From an uncultured Pseudomonadota bacterium (GTDB lineage Bacteria > Pseudomonadota > Gammaproteobacteria > Steroidobacterales > Steroidobacteraceae), in NCBI GenBank assembly GCA_902826575.1, contig CADEFJ010000021.1:1-33813 (forward strand): a stretch of 33,813 nucleotides of DNA, in the 5' to 3' direction. Position 1 is the first letter of the stretch, and every line of letters begins with the position of its first letter. This document shows positions 32,228 to 33,813 of the stretch, piece by piece. Both the position numbers and the translations under genes were made by a program. The notes under the pieces were generated by a model. It had not been told where the DNA came from and ran no database searches. It was given only the letters and a program-made list of their open reading frames with translations.

Positions 32228-32927
32228 ACACAGGCACGCGCGCTTTCAGGTATTCAGCGGTGTCGCGCGACACCACCGTGAGCCCATGACATTGGGCGGT
32301 CGCAGCGATGATGAGATCGGGCTGCGAGAGCGCGTGCCCGCTCCTGCGACATTCTTCGACCATGAGTCGCTGCCTGAACATGATGTCCTCGCTGATCGCG
32401 AGCGCGCGTTGCCCGAAAACCGGCCGGACCTTGTGCGAGAGCCAGTCCATGAGTTCCGAACGGCGCGCGAGCCCGGCCACGAGCTCGATGCCAAAGCGGA
32501 TCTCGGCGAGCGTCGCGATACTGACGTGGAGCAGGTCGAGCGGCTGGCTCGTGACAAAGGCGACCACCTTCGGCTCCGGCCTGGGTCGCTGCAGCTCTGA
32601 AATAACGCTGGTATCCAACAGCCAGCCGGCCCCAGCGACAGTTCGCGTACCGGCATTGGCTGGCGGCGCGGGTTCGAGACTCGTGTCGCGCCAGCGCGAA
32701 GCCTGGATTGCCCTGATGAGCACATCGCCGGTCGCATTGCCCTGCAGGCGACGAAATTCCTCGGCGGAGACGATCACCACCCCGTCGCGGCCGTGCACGG
32801 TGACGTGCTGCGGGCCTTCGCTCCTGGCCCTGCGGACGAGTTCGCTGAAGCGTGCCTTGGCGTCCTGGAGCATCCAGTAGCCCCGGCGAGCCTTCGCCAC
32901 GGATCTCGACTTCCGAATTCTGGTCAT
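32187..32927 (-). CDS. Single-ORF fusion of Phd/YefM antitoxin and PIN-domain (VapC-type) toxin
   Basis: One uninterrupted 246-aa frame holds both parts of a type II toxin-antitoxin pair. Residues about 15-75 are a Phd/YefM antitoxin (YWMLQDAKARFSELVRRA, then VTVHGRDGVVIVSAEEFRRL). From residue 101 a PIN ribonuclease domain begins GWLLDTSVISELQRP and keeps the acidic residues Asp105, Glu142 (LAEIRFG), Asp204 (QPDLIIAAT) and Asp222 (VVSRDTAEY). No stop or plausible toxin start separates them. In the other frame the linker reads MPVRELSL, a usual antitoxin C-terminus. ATG 32927 was chosen by antitoxin homology; the frame runs on to 33113. No ribosome site is seen. The 3' end overlaps the PyrK-like gene by 41 bp. 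Confidence 0.83.
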   Translation of the reverse strand: MTRIRKSRSVAKARRGYWMLQDAKARFSELVRRARSEGPQHVTVHGRDGVVIVSAEEFRRLQGNATGDVLIRAIQASRWRDTSLEPAPPANAGTRTVAGAGWLLDTSVISELQRPRPEPKVVAFVTSQPLDLLHVSIATLAEIRFGIELVAGLARRSELMDWLSHKVRPVFGQRALAISEDIMFRQRLMVEECRRSGHALSQPDLIIAATAQCHGLTVVSRDTAEYLKARVPVFSPWVEGLSGPTR

Positions 32928-32939
32928 GCTGACCAGAAT
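32917..32939. promoter_or_regulatory. 23-bp palindrome over the antitoxin-toxin start codon, candidate autoregulatory operator
   Basis: ATTCTGGTCA (32917-32926) and TGACCAGAAT (32930-32939) are exact reverse complements around TGC. The start codon of the fusion gene (32927-32925, minus) lies inside it. On the minus strand TATTCT (32940-32935) could be a -10 box, so transcription may begin within the palindrome. Phd/YefM antitoxins normally bind such sites to repress their own operon. The symmetry is seen; binding is inferred. Confidence 0.65.
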
Positions 32940-33030
32940 ACTGCGCGGCTCGGCCCACGGCCACGCCGATTGATGGCATGGCGTCGCCGCCGGCGCCCGC
33001 AGTAGAGTGATGCCTCGGGGGTGGCAGCGG

Positions 33031-33594
33031 ATGGGGGAGCTGACCAGGGCGCTCGCGCAGTTGCGCAGCGGTGACGCGGGCACCGCTGCGATCAACAGCC
33101 TTTTCAACGCCACCTATGGCGAGCTGAAGCGCCTCGCGCACCAGCGGCTGCAGCACGACCGGCCCGGCGGCCTCATCGACACGACGAGTGTCGTGCATGA
33201 ATCCTACCTGCGCTTCCTCGGTGCCGAGCGGCTGGAACTGCAGGATCGCGCGCACTTCTTCGCCTACGCATCGAAGGTCATGCGCTCGGTGGTCATCGAC
33301 ATCGCGCGGCGCGCCGCGGCGGATCGGCGCGGCGGCGACATCACGCTGCTCACGCTCGGTCACGGCCTTCGCGAACTGGTCGCGCGCGATGCGCACCTGC
33401 CGCGCCTCGACGACGCGCTGAACTCGCTCGAACGCATCGATCCGCAACTCGTGCAATTGGTCGAGCTGCGCTACTTCGCGGGCCTCTCGGTGGAGGAAGT
33501 CGCAGCGTACCTCGACATCTCCGCGCGCACGGTGGCGCGATTGTGGGAGAAGGCGCGCCTCGTGCTGCTCGACGAGCTCTCCGATGAGGGATGA
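33031..33594 (+). CDS. ECF-type sigma-70 family sigma factor
   Basis: Alternative sigma factor of the ECF group often encoded beside Ser/Thr protein kinases (PF07638-like). In the 187-aa product, region 2 includes INSLFNATYGELKRLAHQRL, TTSVVHESYLRFL and RAHFFAYASKVMRSVVIDIA; region 4 is VELRYFAGLSVEEVAAYLDI with the helix-turn-helix ISARTVARLWEKAR. ATG 33031 fits the family's short N-terminus; GTG 33007 or ATG 33010 would add eight or seven residues. It overlaps the next gene by 11 bases. The target promoters and inducing signal are unknown. Confidence 0.88.
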   Translation: MGELTRALAQLRSGDAGTAAINSLFNATYGELKRLAHQRLQHDRPGGLIDTTSVVHESYLRFLGAERLELQDRAHFFAYASKVMRSVVIDIARRAAADRRGGDITLLTLGHGLRELVARDAHLPRLDDALNSLERIDPQLVQLVELRYFAGLSVEEVAAYLDISARTVARLWEKARLVLLDELSDEG

Positions 33595-33813
33595 CCTCGC
33601 CGCACACTGGGAGCGGCTCTCGCCTCTGCTCGACGAGTGGCTCGCGCTCGAACCCGCCGCGCGCCCGGGCTGGCTCGCGGCGGCGCGACTCGACCGTGCG
33701 GATCTGGTGCCGCTGCTCGAGCGCCTCATCGCGCGCGAGGCGCAGGCGGGGCACGTCCTCGCGCGCGCTGGCGAGCGCGTTGCCCCCCGCGCCGGCCGAC
33801 GCGTCCGGCCCTC
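33584..33813 (+). CDS. N-terminal fragment of a probable Ser/Thr protein kinase (runs off window)
   Basis: Only 76 codons are present. The translation, beginning MRDDLAAHWERLSPLLDEWL and continuing LEPAARPGWLAAARLDRADL, resembles the helical N-terminal segment typical of kinase-TPR proteins encoded after this class of ECF sigma factor. The kinase domain itself would lie beyond the window, so the assignment depends on this short region and on context. ATG 33584 overlaps the sigma-factor gene by 11 bases; an ATG at 33591 is in another frame that does not give this pattern. Confidence 0.6.
   Translation, partial: MRDDLAAHWERLSPLLDEWLALEPAARPGWLAAARLDRADLVPLLERLIAREAQAGHVLARAGERVAPRAGRRVRP

Noticed and set aside
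32928-33113. 62-residue upstream extension of the antitoxin-toxin frame
   Set aside because: No antitoxin-like sequence before 32927, it crosses the palindrome and overlaps the sigma-factor gene.
1-33813. tRNA or rRNA genes, CRISPR arrays, insertion sequences, prophage genes
   Set aside because: Looked for on both strands by reading; no cloverleaf-type motif, spaced repeat array, transposase or phage structural gene was recognised.

Overview
The window is a dense, high-GC (by eye roughly two-thirds G+C) bacterial chromosome segment with no rRNA, tRNA, insertion sequence or CRISPR array that I can see. Gene content and order point to a gammaproteobacterium: the Chp/Pil chemosensory operon lies divergently next to gshB-tonB-yqgE-ruvX-pyrB, the arrangement known from Pseudomonas. 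Absence of pyrR, pilK and chpB, plus an ECF sigma factor followed by a probable kinase gene, suggests a lineage outside Pseudomonas, perhaps near Xanthomonadales/Steroidobacterales. That placement is inference.

Region by region. 1-2911: the 3' end of polyphosphate kinase converges on, and overlaps, exopolyphosphatase. 2922-4997 (minus): erpA with its own promoter, then rppH, a DUF6776 membrane protein and a bactofilin linked by overlapping stops and starts. 5058-6047: a BtuC-type permease. 6022-8773 (minus): a GGDEF protein, bifunctional TyrA and a small secreted protein. 8887-11117 (plus): pdxH, a membrane-anchored protein with a metzincin-like HExxHxxGxxD motif, and a BtuD-type ATPase, tightly packed. 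11123-11890 (minus): a HisN-type phosphatase. 11925-14616 (plus): a cobalamin riboswitch, btuB and a PduO-type corrinoid adenosyltransferase. 14661-15978: ampD and rsmE, divergent. 15994-16066: a near-perfect 73-bp palindrome. 16080-17972: a cytochrome P460-like gene divergent from an HxlR-type regulator, an unknown protein, and a small membrane protein. 18033-27350 (minus): the operon pilG-pilH-pilI-pilJ-chpA-chpC. 27485-32227 (plus): gshB, tonB, yqgE, ruvX, pyrB and a PyrK-like flavoprotein. 32187-32927 (minus): a single-ORF antitoxin-toxin fusion. 33031-33813 (plus): an ECF sigma factor and the start of its partner gene.

How the genes work together. Three loci concern cobalamin: riboswitch-btuB-adenosyltransferase, btuD and btuC. 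They are separated from one another and no btuF is visible. The Chp genes form a complete receptor-to-response-regulator path for type IV pilus control but lack the methylation (adaptation) enzymes; the adjacent TonB resembles Pseudomonas TonB3, which is linked to twitching motility.

The most unusual items are the Phd-PIN fusion, which carries an out-of-frame trace of a conventional antitoxin-toxin junction and a 23-bp palindrome across its start codon; the metzincin-like gene translationally coupled to btuD; the 73-bp palindrome; the inverted repeat between the P460 and HxlR genes; and the PyrK-like gene fused into the pyrB operon without a visible PyrD partner.
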